From NCBI GenBank assembly GCA_963791885.1, contig CAWBUL010000006.1, forward strand, positions 2,604,001-2,668,000: a DNA stretch of 64,000 bases, read 5' to 3'. The notes beneath the pieces are model-generated. The model had not been told where the DNA came from. It did not search any database and worked only from the letters and a program-made list of their open reading frames with translations. A program made the position numbers and the translations under genes. The DNA comes from CAVSUZ01 sp963791885. GTDB lineage: Bacteria > Pseudomonadota > Alphaproteobacteria > Acetobacterales > Acetobacteraceae. Positions 1-8,989 of the stretch are shown here, piece after piece; position 1 is the stretch's first letter; the number at the start of each line of letters is the position of its first letter.

Positions 1-364
1 TGTCGAACGAAACCACAAGGATTCCGCGACCGGCCGCCTGGCTCAGGATGCCGTTCAACCCCGTGGGGGACGCTGCATCCACAATGATCGCATCGACCCG
101 TTCGGCGATCAGGTTCGTGAGCTGCTGGGATTGCTTGCTGACATCGTTGCCAGAGTTGAACCAGGATCCGTCCACCTCGGATTTGAACGGCTCCATCTGG
201 AGAGCCGCCTTGAAGACGTTCTCCATCTCGATGCGCCACTTGTTCCCGATATACGAATTGGACAGCGCGATCTTGAACTTCTTGTTCGCGGCAACGGCCG
301 GTTTGGCGACAAACCCCGCGGCCACGCTGCCAACCAGAACGCGTCTGGTGATTGATAAATGCAT
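1..364 (-). CDS. Sugar-type ABC transporter substrate-binding protein (5' part only)
   Basis: Periplasmic solute-binding protein of the RbsB/LacI-fold class, which would hand a sugar-like ligand to an ABC importer. The gene runs off the left edge; 121 residues are visible. The ATG at 364 follows a GGGAGGG ribosome site. Residues 1-26 form an export signal with a twin-arginine-like TRRVLVG followed by a hydrophobic run. The mature part begins KFKIALSNSYIGNKW, a typical first beta strand, and IAERVDAIIVDAASPTG fits the next strand and hinge. It is separated by 108 bp from rodA on the same strand and is probably its own unit. The exact ligand cannot be told. Confidence 0.8.
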   Translation of the reverse strand, partial: MHLSITRRVLVGSVAAGFVAKPAVAANKKFKIALSNSYIGNKWRIEMENVFKAALQMEPFKSEVDGSWFNSGNDVSKQSQQLTNLIAERVDAIIVDAASPTGLNGILSQAAGRGILVVSFD

Positions 365-472
365 TTTTTCCCTCCCGTGGCGTGCAACGATGCAGCGTGC
401 GCGCACGCGCGTCCAAACTCCGGCATGGCCGGCTCCGCGCTCTCACGCTGCCGTGACCCAAAAGGGGTCGGC

Positions 473-1615
473 TTATGCTTCGTCGGACGAGGGGAATTCG
501 GCATCGTGATGAACAGCGACTGACAAAAGCAATCCGAACCCAGCCATGGTGGTGAACATCGCCGAGCCGCCGTGCGACACGAGCGGCAGTGGCACGCCCC
601 CCACCGGGATCACGCCCATCACCATCGCGATATTGACGAACACATAGAGAAAGAAATTCATCGACAGGCCGAACGCGACCAGCCGGCCGAACTGGTGCTT
701 ACAGCGGAACGCGATCCGCATCCCGCCCAGCACGATGATGCACAGCAGAGCCATCACCGCCACCGCGCCGACGAATCCGAACTCCTCCCCGATGATGGTG
801 AAGATGAAGTCGGTCTGCTTCTCCGGCAGGAAATCCAGATGCGCCTGCGTTCCATGCAGGAAGCCTTCACCCCACATGCCGCCGGAGCCCAGCGCAATCT
901 TCGACTGGATGATGTTGTAGCCGGCTCCGAGCGGATCACTCTCCGGGTGCATGAATGTTTCGATGCGCGCCTTCTGATACGCGTGCAGGTGGCTGTACGC
1001 GATGCGGGCAGCGAGCGGGATAGGCGCCAGCACCAGCACGAATTTCCACCATCGCACCCCGGCGGCGAACAGCATGGTCCCGCCCAGCGCGACCAGAATC
1101 ACGGCCGTGCCAAGATTGGGTTCCTTCAGGATGAGCAGGGCAGGGATGGCGATCGCTAATAGGGGTGGGATGAGGAAGAACACATTGCCGATCCGCTCCC
1201 ACGAGGCGCGATGGAACCACTGCGCAAGGGCCAGAACCAGGGCGATCTTCATCATCTCGGACGGCTGCATCTCCAGCCCGCCCACGCTGATCCAGCGCTG
1301 CGCCCCTTTGCCCACATGCCCCGCCACAGCGACGGCGGCCAGCAGCGCCAGTGCGACAAAATACGTGGGCCAAGCCAGCCGGGCGATGATCCGGATATCC
1401 AGCAGGGCGAGCCCCAGCATGATCACCAACCCGACTGCAAACCGCATCGCATGGCGCGACGCGTAGGGTTCGGCCGAGCCGCCGCCCACGCTGTACAATG
1501 CCGCGTAGCCAACGGTTGCGAGCGCGCACAGCAGCAGCACGAACATCCAGTCCACCCGCAGCAGCTTTGCGGTGAAATTGAACGACGGCTCCCGCCACAG
1601 ACGCCGATCCATCAT
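473..1615 (-). CDS. rodA: Rod-shape determining protein RodA (SEDS glycosyltransferase)
   Basis: SEDS-family peptidoglycan polymerase of the elongasome, in the inner membrane, working with PBP2. The 380-residue length is normal. It has about ten hydrophobic segments and family motifs: WISVGGLEMQPSEMMK near residues 107-122, LKEPNLGTA, and PEKQTDFIFTIIGEEFGF in the large periplasmic loop. The ATG overlaps the mrdA stop (ATGA), so translation is coupled. Last gene of mreB-mreC-mreD-mrdA-rodA. Confidence 0.96.
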   Translation of the reverse strand: MMDRRLWREPSFNFTAKLLRVDWMFVLLLCALATVGYAALYSVGGGSAEPYASRHAMRFAVGLVIMLGLALLDIRIIARLAWPTYFVALALLAAVAVAGHVGKGAQRWISVGGLEMQPSEMMKIALVLALAQWFHRASWERIGNVFFLIPPLLAIAIPALLILKEPNLGTAVILVALGGTMLFAAGVRWWKFVLVLAPIPLAARIAYSHLHAYQKARIETFMHPESDPLGAGYNIIQSKIALGSGGMWGEGFLHGTQAHLDFLPEKQTDFIFTIIGEEFGFVGAVAVMALLCIIVLGGMRIAFRCKHQFGRLVAFGLSMNFFLYVFVNIAMVMGVIPVGGVPLPLVSHGGSAMFTTMAGFGLLLSVAVHHDAEFPSSDEA

Positions 1616-3483
1616 GCCGGGCTCGCGGCCGATGCCACGGCCGGCTCCTCAGGCGCACTCGTGCGGTTCGATGGATCACGCTCCAGCGTCGCCTGCATGA
1701 TATCGCGCGCCATGGGCCCGGCGGCGGTGGCACCCGCGTTGCCATGCTCGATCACGACGGAGACCGCGTATTGTGGAGCGGAGTAGGGCGCATAGGCCAC
1801 GAACAGCGCGTTCGGCCGGTACTTCCACGGCAGCTTGGAACTGTCGAACCCATGCTCACGTGCGTAGCGGGATACGGCCCGCACCTGCGCAGACCCGGTC
1901 TTTCCGGCGAGTTGCCAGCGAGAGTCACGCAGCCGTGCATCAGGTGCCGTGCCGCCAGGTTCATTCACGACCGCCCACATGCCCTCGCGTACTGTCGTCA
2001 GGTAATGATCGGATAGATCCAGCTTCGGCCAGTCCGTTGCATTCACGCCGGACAGCAGCTCTCCGGAAATGGTCCGTGTCACGTGCGGCTGTACTGCCCG
2101 CCCCGTCGCGACGCGCGCGACATAGGTCGCAAGCTGCAGCGGCGTCACCTGGATGTATCCCTGGCCGATGCCGCTGACCACCGTATCACCCAGATTCCAG
2201 GGGTGGCCGTGAGCGCGGCGCCACTCGCGCGTAGGGATCAGGCCCTCCATCTGATCAGGCAAATCGAGCTGCAGCTTCGTGCCCATTCCCAGCCGGTGCG
2301 ACATCGCCGCGATCGGATCGATCCCGCATTTCAGCGCTACCTGATAGAAGTAGCAGTCGCAACTGTTCTTCAGCCCGCCGCGCAGGTCGAGCAACCCATG
2401 CCCGCCCTTGCGCCAGCAGTGAAATCGCGCATTTCCCACGTCGATATAGCCAGCGCAAAAGAAACGCGTGGTGGTGGTGATCGCCCCGGAATTCAGGGCC
2501 GCCAGCGCGACCGACATCTTGAACGTCGAGCCAGGTGCGTACACTCCGTCCGTCGCCTTGTTGATCAGGGGCGCGCGGGGATCGGTCGTCCATTCCTTCC
2601 ACTGCGCCTGGCTGACGCCCGAGTTGAACAGGGACGGATCGAAGGACGGATTGTTCGCCATGGCCAGGACCTCGCCGTTGCGGCAATCCAGCACCACAGC
2701 GCACGCGCTTTCGTCGCCGAGCCGGTTCAGCACCGTCTGCTGCAGCCCGACATCAATGGTGAGCGCGACGTCGTCGCCAGGCGCGCCCTCCTGCCGGGCC
2801 AGTTCGCGGATGACCCGGCCATAGGCATTGACCTCAAGCTGGACTGTGCCGGCGCGCCCGCGGAGTTCCGGTTCCCGGAATTTTTCCACCCCCGCGCGAC
2901 CGACCCTTATGCCTGGCAAAGACAGCATCGGATCATCCGCGACGTCGTCCTCGGTTGGCGGTGCGACGTAGCCAACGATGTGCGCCATGCGATCGGAGAA
3001 CGGATACATCCGCGTCGCGCCGTCATCGACGACAATGCCCGGCAGATCGGGCGCATTCACCTCAATCTTCGCCATCTCCTCCCAGGTCAGGAATTCGCGC
3101 ACCATCACCGGAATGAAGCGGCGGTGGCGCTTCACGTCGCGCTCGATCCGCGCGCGCTCCCTGTCGTCCAGCGGCACCAGCGCGGAGAACGCATCCAACG
3201 TGCCGGCAACATCGGGTGTCTGCTCCGCAACCAGCAGAGCACGCCAGTTCTCGCGGTTACCGGCCAACAGCACACCGAACCGGTCCAGGATACGCCCGCG
3301 TGGCGGGGCGATCATGCGGACGCTCACGCTGTTGTCGTGAGCCAGCGTGGCGTATTTCGATCCCTCGGTGACCTGCACCTGATAGAGCCGCGTGCCGAGC
3401 ACGCCCAGCGCGGCAAGCTGGCCCCCCATCACCAGCAGCGCGCGCCTGGAAAAAAAGTTGGTGCGCTTCACCTCCCGCCGCAT
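1612..3483 (-). CDS. mrdA: Penicillin-binding protein 2 (elongation transpeptidase)
   Basis: Class B PBP that cross-links lateral-wall peptidoglycan with RodA. The open frame extends further upstream, but the start MRREVKRTNFFSRR at 3483 is chosen because it overlaps the mreD stop (ATGA) and begins the usual short cytoplasmic segment plus membrane anchor (LLVMGGQLAALGVLG). That gives 623 residues. Catalytic motifs are visible: SxxK in PGSTFKMS, SxD/N in KNSCDCYF and KTG in LAGKTGSAQ. The N-terminal dimerisation region (PPRGRILDRFGVLLA) is also present. Confidence 0.95.
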   Translation of the reverse strand: MRREVKRTNFFSRRALLVMGGQLAALGVLGTRLYQVQVTEGSKYATLAHDNSVSVRMIAPPRGRILDRFGVLLAGNRENWRALLVAEQTPDVAGTLDAFSALVPLDDRERARIERDVKRHRRFIPVMVREFLTWEEMAKIEVNAPDLPGIVVDDGATRMYPFSDRMAHIVGYVAPPTEDDVADDPMLSLPGIRVGRAGVEKFREPELRGRAGTVQLEVNAYGRVIRELARQEGAPGDDVALTIDVGLQQTVLNRLGDESACAVVLDCRNGEVLAMANNPSFDPSLFNSGVSQAQWKEWTTDPRAPLINKATDGVYAPGSTFKMSVALAALNSGAITTTTRFFCAGYIDVGNARFHCWRKGGHGLLDLRGGLKNSCDCYFYQVALKCGIDPIAAMSHRLGMGTKLQLDLPDQMEGLIPTREWRRAHGHPWNLGDTVVSGIGQGYIQVTPLQLATYVARVATGRAVQPHVTRTISGELLSGVNATDWPKLDLSDHYLTTVREGMWAVVNEPGGTAPDARLRDSRWQLAGKTGSAQVRAVSRYAREHGFDSSKLPWKYRPNALFVAYAPYSAPQYAVSVVIEHGNAGATAAGPMARDIMQATLERDPSNRTSAPEEPAVASAASPA

Positions 3484-4037
3484 CAGGCGTGCTCCACCGC
3501 GGCGATCCCTCGATTGGCCCGGCCGAGCGGGATCGCCAGCGCGGGATAGAGGCAAGCCGTGACCAGTGCCTGCAGCCACAGACCGGCGGTCGGCAGCACT
3601 TCCCACGATAGCGCCGAGGTTGCCGCCCAGATGAAGCCGGCGGCGCCGGCCGCCAACCCGGCGAACGCCACCCATACCGCTGCGATGCTCTGTGATCCGA
3701 GCGCGCGACGCCAGCGCAGGCTGAATGCCTGCACGGTCAATAGCACGGCGCTCCCGACGCCCAGGGGCAGCCATCCGAGCAGGTCCAGCAGCAGGCCGAG
3801 AAGACAGGTGATCGGCGGGGGCAAGGAGGATGGCCGATAGAGCGACCAGAAAAACACCGAGATCACCGCCACCGCCGGAACCAGCACGGGCTGGCCGGGA
3901 ATACCCAGCGGCGCGTTGGCGAGCAGCATCAAAAGGATCGTGCATACCAGCGGCACGGCCCGGCGAGCGCCTCGATCCAGCCGCCGGCGCAAATCGTCCG
4001 GTGGACGGATGCCTGGGAAGCGATCGACGTCAAACAC
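3483..4037 (-). CDS. mreD: Rod-shape determining protein MreD
   Basis: Small inner-membrane subunit of the elongasome; 184 residues with about five hydrophobic segments, as usual for MreD. Identification rests on its place between mreC (6 bp upstream) and mrdA (4-bp overlap) as well as on sequence such as LYRPSSLPPPITCLLGLLLDL. The family is poorly conserved, so context carries much of the weight. Confidence 0.9.
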   Translation of the reverse strand: MFDVDRFPGIRPPDDLRRRLDRGARRAVPLVCTILLMLLANAPLGIPGQPVLVPAVAVISVFFWSLYRPSSLPPPITCLLGLLLDLLGWLPLGVGSAVLLTVQAFSLRWRRALGSQSIAAVWVAFAGLAAGAAGFIWAATSALSWEVLPTAGLWLQALVTACLYPALAIPLGRANRGIAAVEHA

Positions 4038-4042
4038 CGGGA

Positions 4043-4900
4043 TCAGCCGCCATGCGCGTTATCGGAGGCCATGCCCAGTCCCTCTGGCTGCCCCGACACA
4101 TCGAAATCGAACACCCGCAGGAACTCCAGGCGGTCCAGTTGGGCATCCGGCGTCACTTCAGGCACGTGCTGGGCCGTGTAGGTCACAATGCCGATCGGTA
4201 GGCCCGGCGGCAGCGCTCCACCCTCGCCGCTGGTGACGACGCGTTCCCCCTGCTCCGGCGCACCCTCGGTCCAGTACATCAGGTGGGGTCGCGGGCCATT
4301 CGTTCCCGCCATGATTGCGTGGGAGTGGCTCCGCTCCAGCAGCACCGGAATGCGGCTATTGATGTCGGTGATCAGGAGCACGCGGGCGGAACGCGATCCG
4401 GCGTCGGTGATCCGGCCCACCACGCCTCGGTCGTCCAGCGCGACCATCCCTTTCCGCACGAAGTGGTTACCATCCAGTGCGATCAGCGCCGCCCGCGCGT
4501 ACACGCCTCCGGCGTCACCGACGACGCGCGCCGTGATAAAGGGAGACGCCGGGGTCGGAACCCAATTCAGGCTCGCCTTCAGCCGCTGGTTTTCTGACTC
4601 CAAGGCCAGCGCGACGGATTGCCATTGCCGCAGACGTTCGTTCTCGTCGCGCAGCCGCTGCAACTCGGCGCCAGTGTTCCAAAGGTCGGAAATACGGTCG
4701 ATGCCGGCGTGGATATTAGCCGCTGGGACCGCAAGCACGCTGTAAACAGGGGTGAGCAGATCCGCCAGGGAGATGCGGGCGCGCTCGGCGAGCATGGCGT
4801 CAACCTTGCCCAGCAGGACGAAGCCGAAGGACAGCACAAAGAGAACAGGCAGAGTGAGCTTGGCGAGTGCCTGGCGGGCCTGGATGGAAAGCCGGATCAC
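4043..4900 (-). CDS. mreC: Rod-shape determining protein MreC
   Basis: Bitopic periplasmic scaffold linking MreB filaments to PBP2/RodA. The 285 residues begin with a short cytoplasmic segment and a membrane helix (LTLPVLFVLSFGFVLLG), followed by a coiled coil (about 70-105, ELQRLRDENERLRQW) and the beta-barrel region containing GVVGRITDAGSRSARVLLITD, a hallmark of MreC. It lies 27 bp downstream of mreB in the same operon. Confidence 0.95.
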   Translation of the reverse strand: MIRLSIQARQALAKLTLPVLFVLSFGFVLLGKVDAMLAERARISLADLLTPVYSVLAVPAANIHAGIDRISDLWNTGAELQRLRDENERLRQWQSVALALESENQRLKASLNWVPTPASPFITARVVGDAGGVYARAALIALDGNHFVRKGMVALDDRGVVGRITDAGSRSARVLLITDINSRIPVLLERSHSHAIMAGTNGPRPHLMYWTEGAPEQGERVVTSGEGGALPPGLPIGIVTYTAQHVPEVTPDAQLDRLEFLRVFDFDVSGQPEGLGMASDNAHGG

Positions 4901-4927
4901 GCCGTCCCCTTCATGCGCCTGACCGAC

Positions 4928-5968
4928 TTAGTACATCGAGGTCAGCACGTTGCGCAGCCGCTTCATTTCCTCCAGCGCCCGTCCGGTTCCCAGCGCGACG
5001 CACTGCAAGGGCTCCTCAGCCACAGCTACGGGTAGGCCTGTGGCGTCCCGCAGCACCTGATCCAGCCGGTATAGCAGACTGCCTCCGCCGGTGAGGACTA
5101 TCCCCTTGTCCACAATATCAGCGGCGAGTTCAGGCGGCGTGTTCTCCAACGCGACCTTTACCGCCTCGACGATCTGGCCGACCGGCTCGAGCAGGCTTTC
5201 GGCGATGTGCCGCTGCGCCACGACGATTTCGCGCGGCACCCCGTTCATCAGATCGCGCCCCTTCACCTCTCTCCATGGGCCATCATTGTCGTCGGGCGCA
5301 GCGGCGGCACCGATATCCATTTTGATGCGCTCGGCCGTGGACTCTCCGATCAGCAGGTTATGATTGCGCCTGATATAGCTAATGATCGCCTCGTCCATCT
5401 TGTCGCCGCCCACACGCACGCTGCGGGAGTAGACGATCCCTCCGAGTGAGATCACGGCCACTTCGGTCGTGCCGCCGCCGATATCGACCACCATGCTGCC
5501 GGATGGCTCCGTCACAGGCAGGCCGGCGCCGATCGCTGCCGCCATTGGCTCCTCGATCAGGAACACCCGCCGCGCGCCGGCGCTCTCGGCGCTTTCCTGG
5601 ATGGCGCGGCGCTCGACGGCGGTGGAGCCGGAGGGCACGCAGACGATGATCATGGGAGAGGCGAAGGCCCGCCGATTGTGAACGCGACGGATGAAGTGCT
5701 TGATCATTTCTTCCGCTACTTCGAAGTCGGCGATCACCCCGTCCCGCAGCGGGCGAATAGCTGAAATGTTACCCGGTGTGCGGCCAAGCATCTGCTTGGC
5801 ATCCTCACCCACCGCCAACACCTGTTTTTTGCCGCGGATGTCAGCGATGGCCACAACGCTTGGTTCCGCCAGTACGATGCCGCGGCCTTTGACATAAACC
5901 AGTGTATTCGCGGTGCCGAGGTCGATGGCCATGTCGGCGGACATGAACCCGAGCATGCGGGAAAACAT
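4928..5968 (-). CDS. mreB: Rod-shape determining actin homologue MreB
   Basis: Cytoplasmic actin-like ATPase that organises lateral-wall synthesis. The 346 residues are full length. Nucleotide-binding motifs are clear: DLGTANTLVYVKGRG near the N-terminus (phosphate 1), VDIGGGTTEVAVISLGG (phosphate 2) and LTGGGSLL (adenosine). First gene of the elongasome operon, so its promoter should lie in the 162-bp gap shared with the divergent lipoprotein gene. Confidence 0.98.
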   Translation of the reverse strand: MFSRMLGFMSADMAIDLGTANTLVYVKGRGIVLAEPSVVAIADIRGKKQVLAVGEDAKQMLGRTPGNISAIRPLRDGVIADFEVAEEMIKHFIRRVHNRRAFASPMIIVCVPSGSTAVERRAIQESAESAGARRVFLIEEPMAAAIGAGLPVTEPSGSMVVDIGGGTTEVAVISLGGIVYSRSVRVGGDKMDEAIISYIRRNHNLLIGESTAERIKMDIGAAAAPDDNDGPWREVKGRDLMNGVPREIVVAQRHIAESLLEPVGQIVEAVKVALENTPPELAADIVDKGIVLTGGGSLLYRLDQVLRDATGLPVAVAEEPLQCVALGTGRALEEMKRLRNVLTSMY

Positions 5969-6130
5969 AAGCGGAAACCCTTGCGAGTGTCGGGGAAACG
6001 GCAGGGATTAAACCCGGCTGGGGTCATTCACAAGAGGGTGTGGCTGCGCCACCAGATTGCCCCATTCGCGCCACTGGTTTTCCTTACGGCCGGTGTTCGT
6101 TGCGATGCATAGCAAGATGGAGAGCCAGGA

Positions 6131-6346
6131 ATGACACGGAAGTTCAGTTTGAGCATGCTGGCCGGTGCAATGCTGCTGACCTTGGCAGGATGCGGCTACA
6201 GCCCGGGTGAGCGGGCCGTCACGGGTGGCGCGCTGGGGGCAGGCGCGGGCGCGGGCATTGCGGCCCTTACCGGCGGCAAGCCGCTGACCGGCGCCCTGAT
6301 CGGTGGTGGTGCGGGCGCGCTGGGCGGCGCTCTGACCGCCCCGTGA
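6131..6346 (+). CDS. Small glycine-zipper lipoprotein
   Basis: A 71-residue predicted lipoprotein. A signal peptide ends in the lipobox LAGC with Cys21. The mature part is almost entirely a glycine/alanine-rich hydrophobic segment (AVTGGALGAGAGAGIAA and GALIGGGAGALGGAL), the glycine-zipper pattern of osmotically or stress-induced outer-membrane lipoproteins of the OsmB/SlyB kind. The ribosome site AGCCAGGA lies just before the ATG. Function is inferred only from composition. Confidence 0.8.
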   Translation: MTRKFSLSMLAGAMLLTLAGCGYSPGERAVTGGALGAGAGAGIAALTGGKPLTGALIGGGAGALGGALTAP

Positions 6347-6439
6347 TCATCGGCTGCGGCTGATCGGGTCAGCTTGATCCGATCACGCTGGGGTGCCATC
6401 CGGTAGCTGTTCACCCCGAATTAGCGACCGGATGGTCCC

Positions 6440-6640
6440 ATGCGCTTTCTTTCGATCCTTGTTTTGCTCGCCCTTGCTGCCTGCACCGCAGCGGGCGTGG
6501 GAGGCGTTCAGCCACCCGCTCCGCCCCCCCCTCCGGATGACGCGGTCATGGGGCCGCCGGGACTTCCGAGCGGAAACGACACTTTCTCACCAACCAATAC
6601 GCCGACGACGCAGGGCGGCCGGTATTACGGATACGATTGA
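6440..6640 (+). CDS. Small proline-rich lipoprotein
   Basis: A 66-residue predicted lipoprotein with lipobox LAAC (Cys15). The mature 50 residues are low-complexity, rich in Pro/Gly/Thr with seven near-consecutive prolines, and end in Tyr-rich GGRYYGYD. No domain is recognised. It lies 93 bp after another small lipoprotein and 79 bp before ndk, same strand. Confidence 0.7.
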   Translation: MRFLSILVLLALAACTAAGVGGVQPPAPPPPPDDAVMGPPGLPSGNDTFSPTNTPTTQGGRYYGYD

Positions 6641-6719
6641 TAGGGATACGAGCGTTCCCCTGTTCATCCTTGGGCTGCCCGGGTAAACGGCCGCCCACAG
6701 GGAACAAGGGATAAGTCGT

Positions 6720-7142
6720 ATGGCCGTCGAACGCACGCTTTCGATCATCAAACCGGATGCCACGCGCCGCAATCTGACGGGTCAGATCAATGCATGCCTC
6801 GAGAAGGCGGGCTTGCGGATCATTGCCCAGCGCCGCGCGCAACTGACCCCCGCCCAGGCCGAGGCGTTTTATGCCGTGCACAAGGAGCGACCGTTCTTTC
6901 GTGGCTTGGTGGAATTCATGACGTCGGGTCCGGTGGTCGTGCAGGTGCTGGAAGGCGAAAACGCCGTGGCGCGGAACCGGGAAGTGATGGGCGCAACTGA
7001 CCCCGCGAAAGCGAATCAGGGTACGATCCGAAAGCAGTTCGCGGAGAATATCGAGGCGAATTCCGTGCACGGGTCTGACAGCGTCGAGAACGCCGCTAAT
7101 GAGATCGCATTCTTCTTTGCGGAAGTGGATATCGTTGGCTGA
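6720..7142 (+). CDS. ndk: Nucleoside diphosphate kinase
   Basis: Transfers the gamma-phosphate between nucleoside tri- and diphosphates through a phospho-histidine. The 140 residues match the family throughout: ERTLSIIKPDATRR at the N-terminus, the ATDPAKANQGTIR loop, and the catalytic His117 in NSVHGSDS. The start is preceded by AAGGG. Nothing unusual. Confidence 0.98.
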   Translation: MAVERTLSIIKPDATRRNLTGQINACLEKAGLRIIAQRRAQLTPAQAEAFYAVHKERPFFRGLVEFMTSGPVVVQVLEGENAVARNREVMGATDPAKANQGTIRKQFAENIEANSVHGSDSVENAANEIAFFFAEVDIVG

Positions 7143-7245
7143 TCACGCGCGACTGAAGCTTATGCCATGATTTGACCATCCGCATGCTCGAAACGTGCCT
7201 TACCTCGTGCGTTGTGCCCTTCGAAACCACAATTGGAGGACACAC

Positions 7246-7545
7246 ATGCGTGTTGGTCATATCGTCGGCGTGTTGGCTCTGCTCGCGGGAACCCCGGCTA
7301 TGGCGCAGGTCGTGGTAACGACGCCTGCTTCACCGGCTTCCGGCTATCACCAGGATCAGGCCGATCAGAGCCGCGAGGCGGCGCACCAGGATATGCGTGC
7401 TGCGCACGCGAACGCGGCGGTCGGAAATTACGGCGCAGCCGCCGCGGATCAGCAGGCGGCGCGCGAGAATCGTCATGTTGCCCACCATGAGGAACATCAG
7501 GCGATGCGTGATTCCAGTGGGAAAGTGATTGTCCTGGGTCAGTAA
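7246..7545 (+). CDS. Small exported protein of unknown function
   Basis: A 99-residue secreted protein. The start at 7246 (MRVGHIVG) is preferred to an upstream ATG at 7195 because TTGGAGGA lies right before it and it begins a proper signal peptide cleaved after AMA (about residue 20). The mature chain is rich in Ala, Gln, His and Asp (HQDQADQSREAAHQDMRAAH) and probably helical. A hairpin followed by a T-run lies just downstream. No family recognised. Confidence 0.7.
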   Translation: MRVGHIVGVLALLAGTPAMAQVVVTTPASPASGYHQDQADQSREAAHQDMRAAHANAAVGNYGAAAADQQAARENRHVAHHEEHQAMRDSSGKVIVLGQ

Positions 7546-7567
7546 ACGGATCAGCCTCGAACTGGAT

Positions 7568-7606
7568 TGCGCGCGCGGTCGTCCCTCGGCTGCGCGCGTT
7601 TTCTTT
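7568..7606 (+). terminator. Probable intrinsic terminator
   Basis: A GCGCGC-containing stem pairs across a CTCGG-rich loop and is followed by TTTTCTTT. It lies about 25 bp after the stop of the small exported protein and just before the convergent amidohydrolase gene. Confidence 0.5.
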
Positions 7607-7612
7607 AGTGCG

Positions 7613-8989
7613 TTACTCAAGGAACGCGGCTTGTGCTTCCGGCAAATCCCAGATCCGTCGGATGGCCGCAGACCCTGCCGCGACGATTGTCGCTTCGCTG
7701 CCGCTGGTGAGTAGGCCGTCCGCGATCAGCAGACGTCCATCAACGACGACCGCGTCGATATTGGCGCGATTGGCCAACGCAACCAGCGCGCGCCGCGGAT
7801 CGGCCAGAGGCTGGAGATGCGGGTGCGTTAGATCGATGACGGTGATGTCCGCGGCTGCTCCCGGCCTGATCTCACCCAGATCGTCACGGGCGATCGCTGC
7901 TGCAGCATCCGTCGTCACTGCGTCGATGAGCCTCGGTGCTGGAGCCGCCTGGGCTTGGCCCGACGTGATTTTGGAGATAATCGATGCGGCGTTGATCTCG
8001 CCCAGCAAATCCATGTTGTACCCATCGGTGGCAACGACGGTGCGCACGCCGGCCTCGGCGAAGCGATGAAAGGCGGCGGTGACGCCGGAGCGCGCGAAGA
8101 CGCGTGGGCAGTTCAACACGGTCGCGCCGCGCGCTGCCATCAGGCGCAGATCATCATCGGTAGAGGCAATGCAATGCGCTGCGAGCAGATCGGGAGCGAG
8201 CAAGCCGAGCCAGTCGAGATATTCAGCAGGCGAGCGGCCGTCATGGCGTGAACGGATCGTCTCCACTTCCTTCTGGTTCTGCGCGAGATGCGTGGTGATC
8301 GGGACGCCGAGAGAGCGCGCCTCGGCAGCGCAGGCACGAAGCAGATCGGGGCCGCAGGTATCGGTCGCGTGCGGACTCATCGCCAAGCGTATGCTGCCGT
8401 CCGCGCGCCCTTCCCAACGCTGGTACAGCGCCCGCCATGCTGCGAGATCAGCCTCACCGTCATCACCGGTATAGCGAATAACGCCATCCTTGGCCGCCTG
8501 CGCGTCGGCCGTCGAGAAAAGGTAAGGTGCGCCGTAGAAGCGAATGCCCATTTCCTCGGCAGCGTCGAACATCTCGGGGATGCCGTTGCGGAACGGCTCC
8601 ATCACCGTCGTCGCGCCACCTTTCAGAAGCTGCAAAATGCCAAGCCGTGCGATGTCGAGGCGTTCCGCTGGAGAGAGAATGTCGAGTCCGCGGCGCGTCA
8701 GCGGCAGCAGCACGGTGTAGATGATGCTTTGATTGTTGCGGCGGGCGTTGCCGTCCTCGGTGTGGGTGCGCGCAACCGCTTCGCTGAAGCAGTGGTTGTG
8801 CAGGTTGAGCAGACCGGGAAGGACAAAGCGCCCTGGCCGGTCGAGGACAGTGTTTGCTTGCGGCCGGGTCGGGGTAACTGCCGCGATATGGTTGCCCTCG
8901 AGGAGGACCCAATGGTCGCGGAGGACGTGCTGGGCGCCGTCACGGCGGGTGAGAACGAAACTGCCTAAGATGGCGGTCGTGTTGTTCAA
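7613..8989 (-). CDS. Amidohydrolase family protein (chlorohydrolase / nucleobase deaminase type)
   Basis: Metal-dependent hydrolase of the TIM-barrel amidohydrolase superfamily, subgroup of guanine deaminase, 8-oxoguanine deaminase and TrzN/AtzA-like enzymes. The frame is open up to 9055, but a TTG at 8989 overlapping the upstream stop (TTGA) gives 458 residues beginning NNTTAILGS and fits coupling. The metal-site HxH is in NLHNHCFSE, later ligands lie in ITTHLAQNQ and AAHC, and the last Asp in VVATDGYNMD. The C-terminal GEIRPGAAADITVIDL is typical. Substrate is unknown. Confidence 0.88.
   Translation of the reverse strand: MNNTTAILGSFVLTRRDGAQHVLRDHWVLLEGNHIAAVTPTRPQANTVLDRPGRFVLPGLLNLHNHCFSEAVARTHTEDGNARRNNQSIIYTVLLPLTRRGLDILSPAERLDIARLGILQLLKGGATTVMEPFRNGIPEMFDAAEEMGIRFYGAPYLFSTADAQAAKDGVIRYTGDDGEADLAAWRALYQRWEGRADGSIRLAMSPHATDTCGPDLLRACAAEARSLGVPITTHLAQNQKEVETIRSRHDGRSPAEYLDWLGLLAPDLLAAHCIASTDDDLRLMAARGATVLNCPRVFARSGVTAAFHRFAEAGVRTVVATDGYNMDLLGEINAASIISKITSGQAQAAPAPRLIDAVTTDAAAAIARDDLGEIRPGAAADITVIDLTHPHLQPLADPRRALVALANRANIDAVVVDGRLLIADGLLTSGSEATIVAAGSAAIRRIWDLPEAQAAFLE

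Noticed and set aside
2083..3549. Long plus-strand open frame (488 codons) opposite mrdA
   Set aside because: Its translation is Arg/His-rich without family resemblance and lies entirely opposite a well-supported PBP2 gene; it reflects the high GC content.
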